This document shows positions 54,487 to 63,412 of a DNA stretch of 64,000 nt, one piece after another. This DNA comes from Cryobacterium sp. Y82. GTDB taxonomy: Bacteria > Actinomycetota > Actinomycetes > Actinomycetales > Microbacteriaceae. The DNA is taken from NCBI RefSeq assembly GCF_002929495.1, contig NZ_PJJJ01000026.1:29256-93255 (forward strand), read 5' to 3'. Numbering within the stretch: the stretch's first letter is position 1; each line of letters opens with the position of its first letter. The notes under the pieces are model-generated. The model saw nothing but the letters and a program-made list of their open reading frames with translations. It made no database searches and was not told the DNA's origin. Made by a program: the position numbers and the translations under genes.

Positions 54487-55256
54487 AGCCGCCGAGGGTT
54501 GTATTGTTCGACCTCGACGACACCCTGTTCGCGCACCGCGCCGCGGTCGCTGACGGCATTCTGCTGCACCTCGACCGGGTCGGTGGCGCCTTCGCATCCA
54601 GCGACCGCACAGCGGCGACGGTGCTCTGGCATGCCCTCGAAGAGGAGCACTATCACTCGTACCTCGCTGGCGCCCTCACCTTTGCCGGCCAGCGCCGTGC
54701 CCGCGCCCAGGACTTCGCCGCCTCGTTCGAGATCGTGCTGACCGACACCGAAGCAGATCAGTGGTTCGACGAGTATTTCCAGAGCTACCGTTCTAGTTGG
54801 CGGCTGCACGACGATGCGCTCCCCTGCTTCGAGGAGCTGTCCGAGGTGATTCCCGCGGTGCGCTTTGGCCTCATCACGAACGGCGACCCTGTTTTTCAGG
54901 GCGATAAGATTCGTCGTGTCGGCTTGGGCGATCGGTTCGAGCAGGTCGTCACCTCGGGTGCGCTCGGCTTTGCCAAGCCCGACGCCCGCATCTTCGAGCA
55001 TGCCTGCGCGCTCTTCGGCGTGCCGGTCGAGGAGGCGGTTTACGTGGGAGATCGACTACGCACGGATGCCGTGGGCGCGGCCGCCGCGGGGCTGACAGGG
55101 GTCTGGCTCGACCGAGCCGGAGCATCCGCTGCCGCCGCTGCCGGCGTGGCCGCTGCCGCCGTGGCCGACACAAACGATGCCGCCCGCCTCGGAGTTCTTC
55201 GCATCGACACTCTCGCCAGCCTGTCGGGCCTGTTTGCCGCCCGTCTCGGGGCATAA
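54483..55256 (+). CDS. HAD-superfamily hydrolase
   Basis: A 257-residue haloacid-dehalogenase-like phosphatase. Motif I is VVLFDLDDTLF, motif II GLITNGD, motif III FAKPDARIF and motif IV VGDRLRTDAVGA. An Ala-rich tail (SAAAAAGVAAAAV) precedes the end. The stop codon TAA is part of the left arm of repeat element A, so the last codons LGA-stop were set by that element. Substrate unknown. Confidence 0.88.
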   Translation: MKPPRVVLFDLDDTLFAHRAAVADGILLHLDRVGGAFASSDRTAATVLWHALEEEHYHSYLAGALTFAGQRRARAQDFAASFEIVLTDTEADQWFDEYFQSYRSSWRLHDDALPCFEELSEVIPAVRFGLITNGDPVFQGDKIRRVGLGDRFEQVVTSGALGFAKPDARIFEHACALFGVPVEEAVYVGDRLRTDAVGAAAAGLTGVWLDRAGASAAAAAGVAAAAVADTNDAARLGVLRIDTLASLSGLFAARLGA

Positions 55257-55338
55257 CTCCTGCAAATTGCCAGCTGTGCTCGTCGAGGGCCCGAATTGCG
55301 GGCTTCTGTGTCGGCTCGCGCAAAATCTGCAGGAGTTA
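55254..55338. repeat. 85-bp inverted-repeat element A
   Basis: TAACTCCTGCA at 55254-55264 and its inverse at 55328-55338 bound an 85-bp element. A central hairpin GCCCG-AATTG-CGGGC sits at 55289-55303. The left TAA is the stop of the HAD gene, and the right one, on the minus strand, is the stop of the DUF559 gene. It may also act as a bidirectional terminator. Confidence 0.85.
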
Positions 55339-56340
55339 CGCGCCACGGATGCCCGCTGCCTGGGCGATGCTGAAGACTCGGGGGCTCCCATGCGGGCAAA
55401 TGTCGACGAGCTTCTGAAGGGCCCGAAGTACGCCTTCCGGATCGAACATGATGTCCTGATAGAGCACGCGGAGTGTCACATAGCCGAGGGCTGCCAACAA
55501 ACGATCTCGGGTGCGATCGCGAATGTGCTCCTCCCAGGTTTTGTGGTGACTCTGACTGTCCGCCTCAACGACTACACAGCCCTCAACCAGTATGTCGACC
55601 CGGCCGACCCTGTCGATGTACACCTGGATGTCGCAGCGGTACCCGGCGGAGCGTAACAAGTCGCGAACGACGGACTCTTGGCCTGCATCCACTCGTGCGT
55701 CGATGCGGGAACGAAGACCGCTGTGCTTATCGGGGATATGGGCGAAGATCTCATCGAGGTCGGCTAGCCGAATCTTGTGCTCGTGTAGAGCTGTGTCGAG
55801 CGCCGCCAAAGCGAAGCGAGGTTCCTGACACTGGATAATCTGGGCGAGGGCGTCACGGGGCCCGACGCAGTATTCGGTGCCATCCGCGCTGTCGATGAGC
55901 GGCCACCAGTGCAGCTCGACGCCGTCCCGCGGCGCGGCAGCCAGCGGAACGTGCCGACTTTGGGGGCTACGCAGACGGGATGCCTCCCGCGGAATGTGCA
56001 CGTGCGTAAATTGCGAATCGAAGGCAAAAAAACCGATCTCCCGGGCCGCCGATACGCACGCTTCGCGCCCACCGACGCGAACCGCCTCCAGGGTGTGGCG
56101 GTCAGTTTCCGGCAACGCATAATGATCGCGACGCACTCGGATGAGCGTGTTGCTACGCACTGCTGCCGTGATGTGTTTGGGTCGCATGCCGCTGTTCAAT
56201 AAGTCCTGTCGGCTGACGATGCGGCACTGGCCAGCCTGGGAGGTGAGAAATGGGTTCATGCAGACGATCGTCGTCATTGTCCAGTCACTGTGACCTCCCC
56301 GCAACCAATCTGGGGACAGCGCTTTGAGCCGCCTGTGCAT
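55336..56340 (-). CDS. DUF559 (Vsr-like) endonuclease-fold protein with AbiEi-like N-terminus
   Basis: A 334-residue protein. The N-terminal RIVSRQDLLNSGMRPKHI and IRVRRDHYAL resemble the winged-helix domain of AbiEi-type proteins. The C-terminus carries the DUF559 PD-(D/E)XK core: GRVDILVEG (Asp), VVVEADSQSHH (Glu, Asp, His), RDRTRDRLLAALGY and TLRVLYQDIM. Catalytic-type residues are intact. AAGGAAGA five bases before the ATG at 56340 supports this start. Base composition looks lower in GC than neighbours. Elements A, B and C flank it, and its stop lies inside A. The real role is unknown; related genes are often called type IV toxin-antitoxin or very-short-patch-repair proteins. Confidence 0.82.
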   Translation of the reverse strand: MHRRLKALSPDWLRGGHSDWTMTTIVCMNPFLTSQAGQCRIVSRQDLLNSGMRPKHITAAVRSNTLIRVRRDHYALPETDRHTLEAVRVGGREACVSAAREIGFFAFDSQFTHVHIPREASRLRSPQSRHVPLAAAPRDGVELHWWPLIDSADGTEYCVGPRDALAQIIQCQEPRFALAALDTALHEHKIRLADLDEIFAHIPDKHSGLRSRIDARVDAGQESVVRDLLRSAGYRCDIQVYIDRVGRVDILVEGCVVVEADSQSHHKTWEEHIRDRTRDRLLAALGYVTLRVLYQDIMFDPEGVLRALQKLVDICPHGSPRVFSIAQAAGIRGA

Positions 56341-56389
56341 AACTCTTCCTTGGTTACTCTTCCATTCCGCACCTAACAAGTGGGGCGCG

Positions 56390-56475
56390 TAACTCCTGCA
56401 ATCTCTGCCCCCGTTCGCAATCTGGCCCGGAAACACGCGGGTCGACCGGACCACGACATCAATTTGCAGGAGTTA
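56390..56475. repeat. 86-bp inverted-repeat element B
   Basis: TAACTCCTGCA at 56390-56400 and its inverse at 56465-56475. The central hairpin is CCCG...CGGG around GGAAACACG. Flanks on both sides read GCG before the TAA. Confidence 0.85.
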
Positions 56476-56560
56476 CGCGTTCGGGTCATCGCCGAGTGAC
56501 GCCGGTCACCCAAAGGGCCCTCGAGCCGGATTCACGGATCGCCGGGCGCACACCGGGGCA

Positions 56561-56646
56561 TAACTCCTGCAAATTGCAGGCGTTGTAGTTGAGAACCGCG
56601 AAAACACGGGCCTACAAAAATTCCACGCGGCAAATTGCAGGAGTTA
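56561..56646. repeat. 86-bp inverted-repeat element C
   Basis: TAACTCCTGCA at 56561-56571 and its inverse at 56636-56646, both preceded by GCA when read outward. The left arm extends into a small palindrome CCTGCAA-A-TTGCAGG. The central segment CCGCGAAAACACGGG aligns by position with the hairpin of element B. It lies 46 bp past the glpK stop. Confidence 0.85.
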
Positions 56647-56692
56647 TGCGGCCAGGCAGAGAAGAAGCGCCCGGCGTTCAGAGGGGTGAGGT

Positions 56693-58207
56693 CTACCGCA
56701 CGTCGTCGTCTACCCAGTCGAGGGTCTTCGTTACGGCTTTCTTCCAGTTGCGCAAGAGACGAGCGGCTTCCTCTGGATCCAGGGCAGGCTCCCAGCGGGA
56801 GTCCTCCTGCCAGTTGGCGCGGAGGTCGTCGAGCCCGCTCCAGAAGCCGACCGCGAGGCCGGCCGCGTAGGCGGCGCCGAGCGCGGTGGTCTCCGCGACG
56901 ACCGGACGAACGACGGGTACGCCGATGATGTCGGCCTGGAACTGCATGAGCAGGTCGTTGGCCGTGGCACCACCGTCGACCTTCAACTCGGTCAGCGGCA
57001 CCCCGGAGTCTGCGTTGACCGCATCGAGCACCTCGCGGGTCTGATACGCGATGGCCTCAAGCGCAGCACGGGCGATGTGGCCCTTGTTCACATAGCGGGT
57101 GAGCCCCACGAGCGCTCCGCGGGCGTCCGACCTCCAGTACGGAGCGAACAGGCCGGAGAAGGCCGGCACGAAGTAGGCTCCTCCATTGTCGGTGACCGTC
57201 TTGGCCAGCTCTTCGATCTCGGAGGCATTCTTGATGATGCCGAGCTGGTCCCGCATCCACTGCACGAGCGAGCCGGTGACGGCGATCGAACCCTCGAGCG
57301 CGTAGTGCACCGGGGCGTCGCCGAGCTTGTAGCCCACGGTGGTCAGCAGCCCGTTCTTCGAGTGGATGATGTCGGTTCCGGTGTTGAAGATCAAAAAGTT
57401 ACCGGTGCCGTAGGTGTTCTTCGCCTCGCCTTGGTCGAAGGCAGCCTGGCCGAAGGTCGCGGCCTGCTGGTCGCCGAGGATTCCGGCGATCGGCACCTCG
57501 CGCAGCAGGCTGTGTCCGCTTGCAGTGCCGTACACTTCTGAGGACGATTTGATCTCGGGCAGCATCGACTTCGGCACATTGAAGATGGCTAGGATCTCAT
57601 CGTCCCACTGCAGGGTTTTCAGGTCCATGAACATGGTGCGGCTGGCGTTGGTGACGTCGGTCGCGTGCACGCCTCCCTCGGTGCCGCCGGTCAGGTTCCA
57701 GAGAACCCAGGAGTCGGTGGTGCCAAACAGAAGGTCGCCGGCATCCGCTTTGGCGCGGGCGCCCTCGACGTTTTCCAGGATCCAGACGATCTTGGTTCCG
57801 GAGAAATAGGTGGCCAGCGGTAGGCCGACCGTCGCCTTGAACCGGTCGACGCCGCCATCCGCTGCCAACCGGTCGACGATCGGCTGGGTGCGGGTGTCTT
57901 GCCAGACGATGGCGTTGTAGACGGGCACACCGGTGGTCTTGTCCCAGACGACAGCGGTTTCGCGCTGGTTGGTGATGCCGACGGCTTCGATGTCGTGGCG
58001 GGTGATATTTGCCTTCGACAGCGCTTGGCCGATGGCCTCACGGGTGTTGTCCCAGATCTCTTTCGGGTCATGTTCGACCCAGCCGGCCTGCGGCAGAATC
58101 TGTTCGTGCTCAAGCTGACCGGTCGAAATAATCGACCCGGCCTTGTCGAAGATGATCGCGCGGGAGCTCGTGGTTCCCTGGTCGATGGCGAGGATGTACT
58201 TGGCCAT
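56693..58207 (-). CDS. glpK: Glycerol kinase
   Basis: A 504-residue FGGY kinase that phosphorylates glycerol to sn-glycerol-3-phosphate. [15 protein letters not shown] is the ATP-binding start, with [37 protein letters not shown] and the C-terminal [26 protein letters not shown] precedes the ATG. It follows glpF by 83 bp on the same strand. Confidence 0.97.
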   Translation of the reverse strand: MAKYILAIDQGTTSSRAIIFDKAGSIISTGQLEHEQILPQAGWVEHDPKEIWDNTREAIGQALSKANITRHDIEAVGITNQRETAVVWDKTTGVPVYNAIVWQDTRTQPIVDRLAADGGVDRFKATVGLPLATYFSGTKIVWILENVEGARAKADAGDLLFGTTDSWVLWNLTGGTEGGVHATDVTNASRTMFMDLKTLQWDDEILAIFNVPKSMLPEIKSSSEVYGTASGHSLLREVPIAGILGDQQAATFGQAAFDQGEAKNTYGTGNFLIFNTGTDIIHSKNGLLTTVGYKLGDAPVHYALEGSIAVTGSLVQWMRDQLGIIKNASEIEELAKTVTDNGGAYFVPAFSGLFAPYWRSDARGALVGLTRYVNKGHIARAALEAIAYQTREVLDAVNADSGVPLTELKVDGGATANDLLMQFQADIIGVPVVRPVVAETTALGAAYAAGLAVGFWSGLDDLRANWQEDSRWEPALDPEEAARLLRNWKKAVTKTLDWVDDDVR

Positions 58208-58290
58208 GTGTAACTCCTTTGTTGTTCCAGGTGAGAAATACGGTATTGAAACGATAACGAAAGCGGATGCCGCAGACTACGTCGGCAGAC

Positions 58291-59049
58291 CTAGCCCAGG
58301 ACGGGCAGCAGCACACCCGATGAGGCGCCGGCGAGCACCCCGCCGATGATAGGACCGAGAACCGGAACCCAGGAGTAGGACCAGTCGCTGCCGCCCTTGC
58401 CCTTGATCGGCAGCAGGAAGTGCGCGATGCGGGGACCGAGGTCACGTGCAGGGTTGATGGCGTACCCGGTGGGCCCACCGAGTGAGGCACCGATGGCGAT
58501 CACGAGCAGCGCCACCGGCAGCGCGCCGAGCGCGGCGAGCCCGCCAGCCTCGCCGTTGCGACCGAAGCCGATGACGACGAAGACGAGCACGAAGGTGCCG
58601 ATGATCTCGGTGACAAGGTTCCACCCGTACGAGCGGATGGCCGGCCCGGTCGAGAAGACCCCGAGCTTGTTTGCCGCGTCCGGCTCCTGGTCGAAGTGCG
58701 GCTTGTAGGCGAGCCAGACCACAACGGCACCGAGAATAGCGCCGAGCATCTGCGCCCCGATGTAGGTCAACGTCGATACGACGTTGACCGGAACACCCGA
58801 GCCGAAGGTGTCGGTCCCACTCGCGATGAGACCGAGAGTGACGGCCGGGTTCAGGTGGGCACCGGAGTTGTAGGCGGCGATCACACCGGCATAGACCGCG
58901 AGGCCCCAGCCGATCGTGACCATGAGAAAGCCCCCGCCGACGCCCTTGTTCTTGGCGAGCGCGACGTTGGCCACCACACCACAGCCGAGTAATACAAGGA
59001 TGGCCGTTCCCACGACCTCTGACATAAAGACGACACCGAGATTGTCCAC
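58291..59049 (-). CDS. glpF: Glycerol uptake facilitator (MIP family)
   Basis: A 252-residue channel with six helices and two half-helices. The NPA boxes are SGAHLNPAVT and GYAINPARDLGPR; the Asp after the second NPAR is typical of glyceroporins over aquaporins. The start is GTG behind AAAGG. Upstream lies a palindromic operator candidate shared with the regulator promoter. Confidence 0.95.
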   Translation of the reverse strand: MDNLGVVFMSEVVGTAILVLLGCGVVANVALAKNKGVGGGFLMVTIGWGLAVYAGVIAAYNSGAHLNPAVTLGLIASGTDTFGSGVPVNVVSTLTYIGAQMLGAILGAVVVWLAYKPHFDQEPDAANKLGVFSTGPAIRSYGWNLVTEIIGTFVLVFVVIGFGRNGEAGGLAALGALPVALLVIAIGASLGGPTGYAINPARDLGPRIAHFLLPIKGKGGSDWSYSWVPVLGPIIGGVLAGASSGVLLPVLG

Positions 59050-59164
59050 ATTGACCTTTCAGATGGAGTGCTGTTCACCGCACCCAACAGTGTTGTTGAG
59101 TCCGGCTGTCGTGCGTGTTGTCTAAAACGTAGCGGCGACCGGGCCGGACTGAGCAGGTTTCTCG

Positions 59165-59178
59165 TGCACGTTCGTGCA
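59165..59178 (-). promoter_or_regulatory. Putative SorC-type operator upstream of glpF
   Basis: Palindrome TGCACG-TT-CGTGCA lies just downstream of a TTGACA (minus strand, 59187-59182) that may be a -35 box; the -10 is unclear. The same half-site CGTGCA and 2-bp spacing occur at 61049-61064 before the regulator gene. Confidence 0.55.
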
Positions 59179-59207
59179 GATTGTCAATAATCGTCAGTCC
59201 GAGCGGG

Positions 59208-60950
59208 TTAGTCGATCAGAACACCGGCTTCGGCGACCGGGGCGAGGTTGACCCCGTGCACGTCCATCAGGGTGGCGCGAGCCAGCTCGATTTCTTCAGC
59301 GCGGCGTGCGGCATCCCAGCCGAGAACAGGAGCGACAACGCGGGCGATCTCCTCGATCAGAGGAGTGGTCACGGCGCCGACGAAGGCCATGCTGGTGCGG
59401 CGCAACAGCACGTCACTCAGCCGCACGACGCCCTCGAACCCGGCCAAGAACTCGATTTCACGCCGCGTGTAGTCGGTGTTGTGCGCGAGGGGGGCATCTG
59501 CTGGACCGGCCGGATCAATGAGAAAGTCGATGACCTCGCTCGCTCTGGTGCCGTAGCGGGCGAGCAGGGCTGCGGCGCGATCGGTGCCCACCTCGTCGCC
59601 GTGGGCTGTGGCCCAAACCAGGCGGGCGGAGTCCGAGGCCGGCCAGTCGCGGCCGCCACCAATAGCGAGCCCTTCTGTAGAGACAGTGCGCGGCAGGCCG
59701 AGCAGTTTCAAGATGTCCGTGCTCAGATTCTCAGCGAGGGCGCGGAAGGTGGTCCACTTGCCGCCGACCAGGCTGAGCAGGGTGCCATCAGCGGCGTCGG
59801 TGCGGGGCAGCGGACGGGACTCGATGCGGTAGTCACGGGAAACGAAACCCGGTGTTTCATCGTCGTGTCGCGGTAGCGGACGCACGCCAGCGAAGCGGAA
59901 CACGATGTGCGAACGATCGACCGGTACCGTTGGAAAAACGTGCGCGACCAGATCGAAGAAGTAATCGATCTCATCTTCGGTGCAGCGAATGGGCTGGTGG
60001 ATGTCGTGCTCGAGGTCGGTGGTGCCGACGAGAACGCGGCCCTTGAGCGGGTAGATCAACACGATGCGGCCGTCTTCGTGCTCGAAGAAGATCTCTCGGC
60101 CTTCCGTCGCCGCGAGCAGTTCCGGATTGTCGAGCACGACGTGGGACCCCTTGGTGCCGCCCATGAAAGTGCTCGGCTGGCCGAGGGCGTCATTGGTCAG
60201 GTCGGTCCACGGCCCGCTCGTGTTGACGATGATATCCGCTCGAAAGGAGAATTCTTCACCGGTGATGCTGTTGCGAAGCAGCACGCCGTTTTCCGTTATG
60301 CCGGCCGCTTCGACATAGTTGGCGGCACGAGCGTGCGGGCCGGCATCGAGGCCGTCGCGCAGCACATCGAGGGCGAGGCGTTCGGGGTCGTGCATGGCGG
60401 CGTCATAGTAAGTGGCCGTGTATTTCAGGCCCGGGTTCAGCAGCGGCAAGGCTTCGAGTGCCTTGGTGCGGCCCCTGAATTCGTGGCGGGGTACCGTTCC
60501 GCCGTCACGGGAGAAGGCGTCGTAGATCATCATGCCGATTTTGATGAGCATCGCGCCGCGTTCGACGTGCTTGGCGCCCTGCTTGTGGGTAAGGAAACGC
60601 AGCGGCGCGGCCATCACGCCCGAAAAGGTCGAGAAGATGGGGATGGTCGTCTGCAATGGCTTGACGTAGTGCGGCGCGATCTTGAGCAGGCCGTTGCGTT
60701 CCTCGACCGACTCCTTGACCAGGCGAAATTCGCCATTTTCGAGGTAGCGCACGCCGCCGTGAATCATGTGCGAGCTGGCCGACGAGGCTCCGGAGACGTA
60801 ATCGTTCTTCTCAACGATGACCACATCGACGCCCTGCAGGGCTAGATCACGAAAGGTGGCAATGCCGTTGATACCGGCACCGATGATGAGCACCTGGGCG
60901 CTCGGGCGATCGGCGATTGCGGTCGAAGTCTGTGAGTTGAGGAACGACAT
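59208..60950 (-). CDS. glpD: Aerobic glycerol-3-phosphate dehydrogenase
   Basis: A 580-residue FAD enzyme oxidising glycerol-3-phosphate to dihydroxyacetone phosphate at the membrane. VLIIGAGINGIATFRDLALQG is the FAD fold, with SSHMIHGGVRYLE, NTSGPWTD, GTKGSHVVLDNPEL and GGKWTTFRALAENL. AAGGTGA precedes the ATG at 60950. It completes the glycerol pathway with glpF and glpK, and diverges from the regulator gene. Confidence 0.96.
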   Translation of the reverse strand: MSFLNSQTSTAIADRPSAQVLIIGAGINGIATFRDLALQGVDVVIVEKNDYVSGASSASSHMIHGGVRYLENGEFRLVKESVEERNGLLKIAPHYVKPLQTTIPIFSTFSGVMAAPLRFLTHKQGAKHVERGAMLIKIGMMIYDAFSRDGGTVPRHEFRGRTKALEALPLLNPGLKYTATYYDAAMHDPERLALDVLRDGLDAGPHARAANYVEAAGITENGVLLRNSITGEEFSFRADIIVNTSGPWTDLTNDALGQPSTFMGGTKGSHVVLDNPELLAATEGREIFFEHEDGRIVLIYPLKGRVLVGTTDLEHDIHQPIRCTEDEIDYFFDLVAHVFPTVPVDRSHIVFRFAGVRPLPRHDDETPGFVSRDYRIESRPLPRTDAADGTLLSLVGGKWTTFRALAENLSTDILKLLGLPRTVSTEGLAIGGGRDWPASDSARLVWATAHGDEVGTDRAAALLARYGTRASEVIDFLIDPAGPADAPLAHNTDYTRREIEFLAGFEGVVRLSDVLLRRTSMAFVGAVTTPLIEEIARVVAPVLGWDAARRAEEIELARATLMDVHGVNLAPVAEAGVLID

Positions 60951-60973
60951 TGTTGTCACCTTTGTCTCGGGGA

Positions 60974-60998
60974 TTGCCCCAAAATTTGCATGGGGCAA
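60974..60998. promoter_or_regulatory. Inverted repeat in the glpD-regulator divergent promoter
   Basis: TTGCCCCA and TGGGGCAA, 8-bp perfect arms with a 9-bp spacer, lie 24 bp upstream of glpD. A regulatory role is inferred from position. Confidence 0.5.
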
Positions 60999-61048
60999 GC
61001 CGTATGAATACCTGTAGTCTGACAGTCCGACACAATTTCTCAACTGGA

Positions 61049-61064
61049 TTGAACATACGTGCAA
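61049..61064 (+). promoter_or_regulatory. Putative operator upstream of the SorC-family regulator
   Basis: Imperfect inverted repeat TTGAACA-TA-CGTGCAA, overlapping the ribosome site region of the regulator gene. It shares the CGTGCA half-site and 2-bp spacer with the glpF-upstream palindrome. Confidence 0.5.
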
Positions 61065-61072
61065 GGAGCCCC

Positions 61073-62047
61073 GTGATCTTCGAGACCGATCCCGCACAGT
61101 CTGATCGCAGCCGCGACGCCCTCACGGCCGCGCACCTGTATTACATTCAGGACCTCACGATGGATGCCATCGCTCAGGAGCTGCACACCTCCCGTTCCTC
61201 GGTCTCTCGCCTGCTCAGCCACGCGCGCGAGACCGGCCTGGTCGATATTCAGATCAAGTCTCCACTGGATGCCCCGAGTCACCTCGAGCAGCAGATCGAG
61301 GCTCGATTTCAGATCACCGCTCACGTCGTTCCGGTTCCGGACAGCGCGAGTGACGTCGATCGGCTTGAGCGTGTCGCCCTGTCGGTTGCACGGATTCTCG
61401 GACAGTATTTCGACTCAAACATGACCATGGGCATCGCCTGGGGGTCTACCATGAACGCCATCAGCCGGCACATCACCCCAAAACAGACCCACAATTCCCA
61501 AATCGTGCAACTGAACGGTGCCGGAAACATGCGCACCACCGGCCTGGGTTACGCGAGCGAAATTCTCGGCCGTTTCGGCACGGCGTTCGGCGCGCACGTG
61601 CAGCAGTTTCCGGTGCCCGCCTTCTTCGACGACCCGGCGACCAAGCACGCATTGTGGCGGGAGCGCAGCGTCAGCCGCCTGCTTGAGATGCAGGCCATCA
61701 TGGACATCGCCTTATTCGGTCTCGGTTCTCCCTTCTCCGGCGTGGTCAGCCGCGTCTACGCGGGCGGCTACCTTGAACAGGCCGAATTCGATGCGCTCGG
61801 CGCAGCCGGCGTGGTCGGCGACGTGGCGACAGTGTTCTACCGCGCCGACGGTTCAGCCGACGGTATCGCTCTGAACGAGCGGTCCACCGGCCCGGACTTC
61901 ACCGTGCTGCGCCGCACACCGCGCCGCATCTGCGTCGTGGCTGGCCGCTCCAAGCTCGCTAGTCTGCGCGGCGCCCTCGCCGCGTCGCTCATCACCGACC
62001 TATTCGTCGATGAGAGCACCGCCCGCGCGTTGGTCGAGGCACCCTGA
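61073..62047 (+). CDS. SorC-family sugar-binding transcriptional regulator
   Basis: A 324-residue regulator. The N-terminal helix-turn-helix is LYYIQDLTMDAIAQELHTSR then SSVSRLLSHARETGLV, followed by a SorC sugar-phosphate-binding domain (MGIAWGSTMNAISRHI, IVQLNGAGNM, VGDVATVFYRADGS, CVVAGRSKLASLRGAL). The GTG at 61073 follows AAGGAG. It is divergent from glpD and near glpF/glpK, so the effector is likely a glycerol-related phosphate. SorC control of glycerol genes is less familiar than GlpR or GylR control. Confidence 0.88.
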   Translation: MIFETDPAQSDRSRDALTAAHLYYIQDLTMDAIAQELHTSRSSVSRLLSHARETGLVDIQIKSPLDAPSHLEQQIEARFQITAHVVPVPDSASDVDRLERVALSVARILGQYFDSNMTMGIAWGSTMNAISRHITPKQTHNSQIVQLNGAGNMRTTGLGYASEILGRFGTAFGAHVQQFPVPAFFDDPATKHALWRERSVSRLLEMQAIMDIALFGLGSPFSGVVSRVYAGGYLEQAEFDALGAAGVVGDVATVFYRADGSADGIALNERSTGPDFTVLRRTPRRICVVAGRSKLASLRGALAASLITDLFVDESTARALVEAP

Positions 62048-62134
62048 CGTCATTATCACGACAGCGCTTGTCGCCGGGAATAACACGTCACGCAGGCTGT
62101 TGCACTATAACTAGAAGAAGAACTTGCAATACAC

Positions 62135-62272
62135 GTGCTCCGGGGTCGGCGTAATTCCGAACCGGCGGTTAGAGTCCGCGACCCGCTAGTTTCTCGGCAC
62201 CATCGAGGGACCAGCGGTTGAGCTGGTGAAACTCCAGCACCGACGGTCAAAGTCCGGACGGGAGGCGCACGA
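62135..62272 (+). ncRNA. FMN riboswitch (RFN element)
   Basis: The conserved RFN landmarks appear in order: GGGGTCGGCGTAATTCCG, ACCGGCGGTTAGAGTCCG then CGACCC, and AGTCCGGACGGGAG near the 3' end. The closing helix pairs CGTGC (62135-62139) with GCACG (62268-62272). A TATAAC hexamer at 62107-62112 may belong to the promoter. It precedes ribD by about 90 bp and should repress riboflavin synthesis when FMN is abundant. Confidence 0.93.
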
Positions 62273-62360
62273 GTTGGTTGGCCCCTACGGTTGACCGACG
62301 GGTTTGTGCATGATGTACACCCACACCCCCCGGAGCTCGTCCGATACGGATGAGGGCGGG

Positions 62361-63404
62361 ATGACCAACAACGCGGCAGTCGGCCCTGACCGCCCTATCT
62401 TGGCCAGCGCAATGCGCCGTGCCCTCGAACTCGCCGCCCGCGGTCCGGCCACCGGCTTGAACCCACGGGTCGGCTGCGTCATCCTGAACGCCAACGGCGA
62501 GACGCTCGCCGAAGGCTGGCATCGCGGCGCCGGCAGCCGGCACGCCGAAGTCGATGCGCTCTCCCAGCTCGCCCCCGGCCTGTCCCGCGGCAGCACCGTC
62601 GTCGTCACCCTCGAACCGTGCAATCATTTCGGCCGGACCAGTCCGTGCGCCCTCGCCCTCATCGACGCCGGCGTCGAACGCGTCGTCTACTCCGTGACCG
62701 ACCCCGGCGAGCACGCCTGCGGCGGTGCCAAGCGGCTGCGCACGGCCGGAATCACGGTGGAGGGTGGCCTGCTCGCGGATGACGGCGAGGCCCTTCTCGG
62801 CGACTGGCTTGTCGCCGCCCGCCTTGGCCGCCCCTTCATCACACTGAAGTGGGCCTCAAGCCTCGACGGTCGCGCGGCCGCTTTCGATGGCTCCAGCCGT
62901 TGGATCACGGGCGCGGCGGCACGCGTTGACGTGCACCGGCGTCGTGCCGCCAACGACACGATCCTGGTCGGCACCGGCACCGTGCTTGCCGACGACCCGG
63001 CGCTGACTGCCCGCGACTCCGCTGGCGACCTCCTCGCCCGGCAGCCCATTCCCGTGGTCGTCGGCCGACGAGCACTGCCGGCATCCGCTGCGGTGCACAC
63101 ACACCCGCACTCACCACTGTTTTTCGACGGCTTTGACCTGCCTGGCCTGTTGGCCGACCTGCACAGCCGGGGCCTGCGCAGCGTGTTCATCGAGGGCGGG
63201 CCTACCGTGGCGAGCGCCTTCGTCGCCGCTGGCTTGGTCGACGAGTACCTCATCTACCTCGCACCAACGCTCCTCGGTGGCCCCCGGCTGGCTCTCGGCG
63301 ATTTCGGCGTGACCACCATCGGCGACCAGCGCCGTCTCTCCATCCATTCCCTCGATCGGCTTGGCGACGATATTCTCATCGTCGCCAGACCCCTCACTAC
63401 CTAA
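62361..63404 (+). CDS. ribD: Bifunctional riboflavin deaminase/reductase RibD
   Basis: A 347-residue two-domain enzyme of riboflavin synthesis. The deaminase zinc site has HAE (61-63), then PCNHFGRTSPC (86-96). The reductase domain includes TLKWASSLDGRAAAFDG, SRWITGAAARVDVHR, LVGTGTVLADDPALTAR and FIEGGPTVASAFVAAGLVDE. The ATG at 62361 lies behind GAGGGCGGG; upstream ATGs lie in the riboswitch 3' region. ribE begins 8 bp after its stop. Confidence 0.95.
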   Translation: MTNNAAVGPDRPILASAMRRALELAARGPATGLNPRVGCVILNANGETLAEGWHRGAGSRHAEVDALSQLAPGLSRGSTVVVTLEPCNHFGRTSPCALALIDAGVERVVYSVTDPGEHACGGAKRLRTAGITVEGGLLADDGEALLGDWLVAARLGRPFITLKWASSLDGRAAAFDGSSRWITGAAARVDVHRRRAANDTILVGTGTVLADDPALTARDSAGDLLARQPIPVVVGRRALPASAAVHTHPHSPLFFDGFDLPGLLADLHSRGLRSVFIEGGPTVASAFVAAGLVDEYLIYLAPTLLGGPRLALGDFGVTTIGDQRRLSIHSLDRLGDDILIVARPLTT

Positions 63405-63412
63405 GGAACCCC

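Larger units (their letters stand above)
56341..56692. other. Intergenic region holding repeat elements B and C
   Basis: A 352-bp gap between glpK and the DUF559 gene, both on the minus strand. It contains elements B and C, separated by 85 bp, and the DUF559 ribosome site. No other gene is supported. Confidence 0.7.

Noticed and set aside
55251-56651. CRISPR array
   Set aside because: Repeats are only 11-16 bp, alternate in orientation, flank a gene, and there is no cas gene.
62304-62360. Upstream ATG codons as the ribD start
   Set aside because: They lie just behind the riboswitch and would add about 19 non-conserved residues; the ATG at 62361 has a better ribosome site and gives the family-typical N-terminus.
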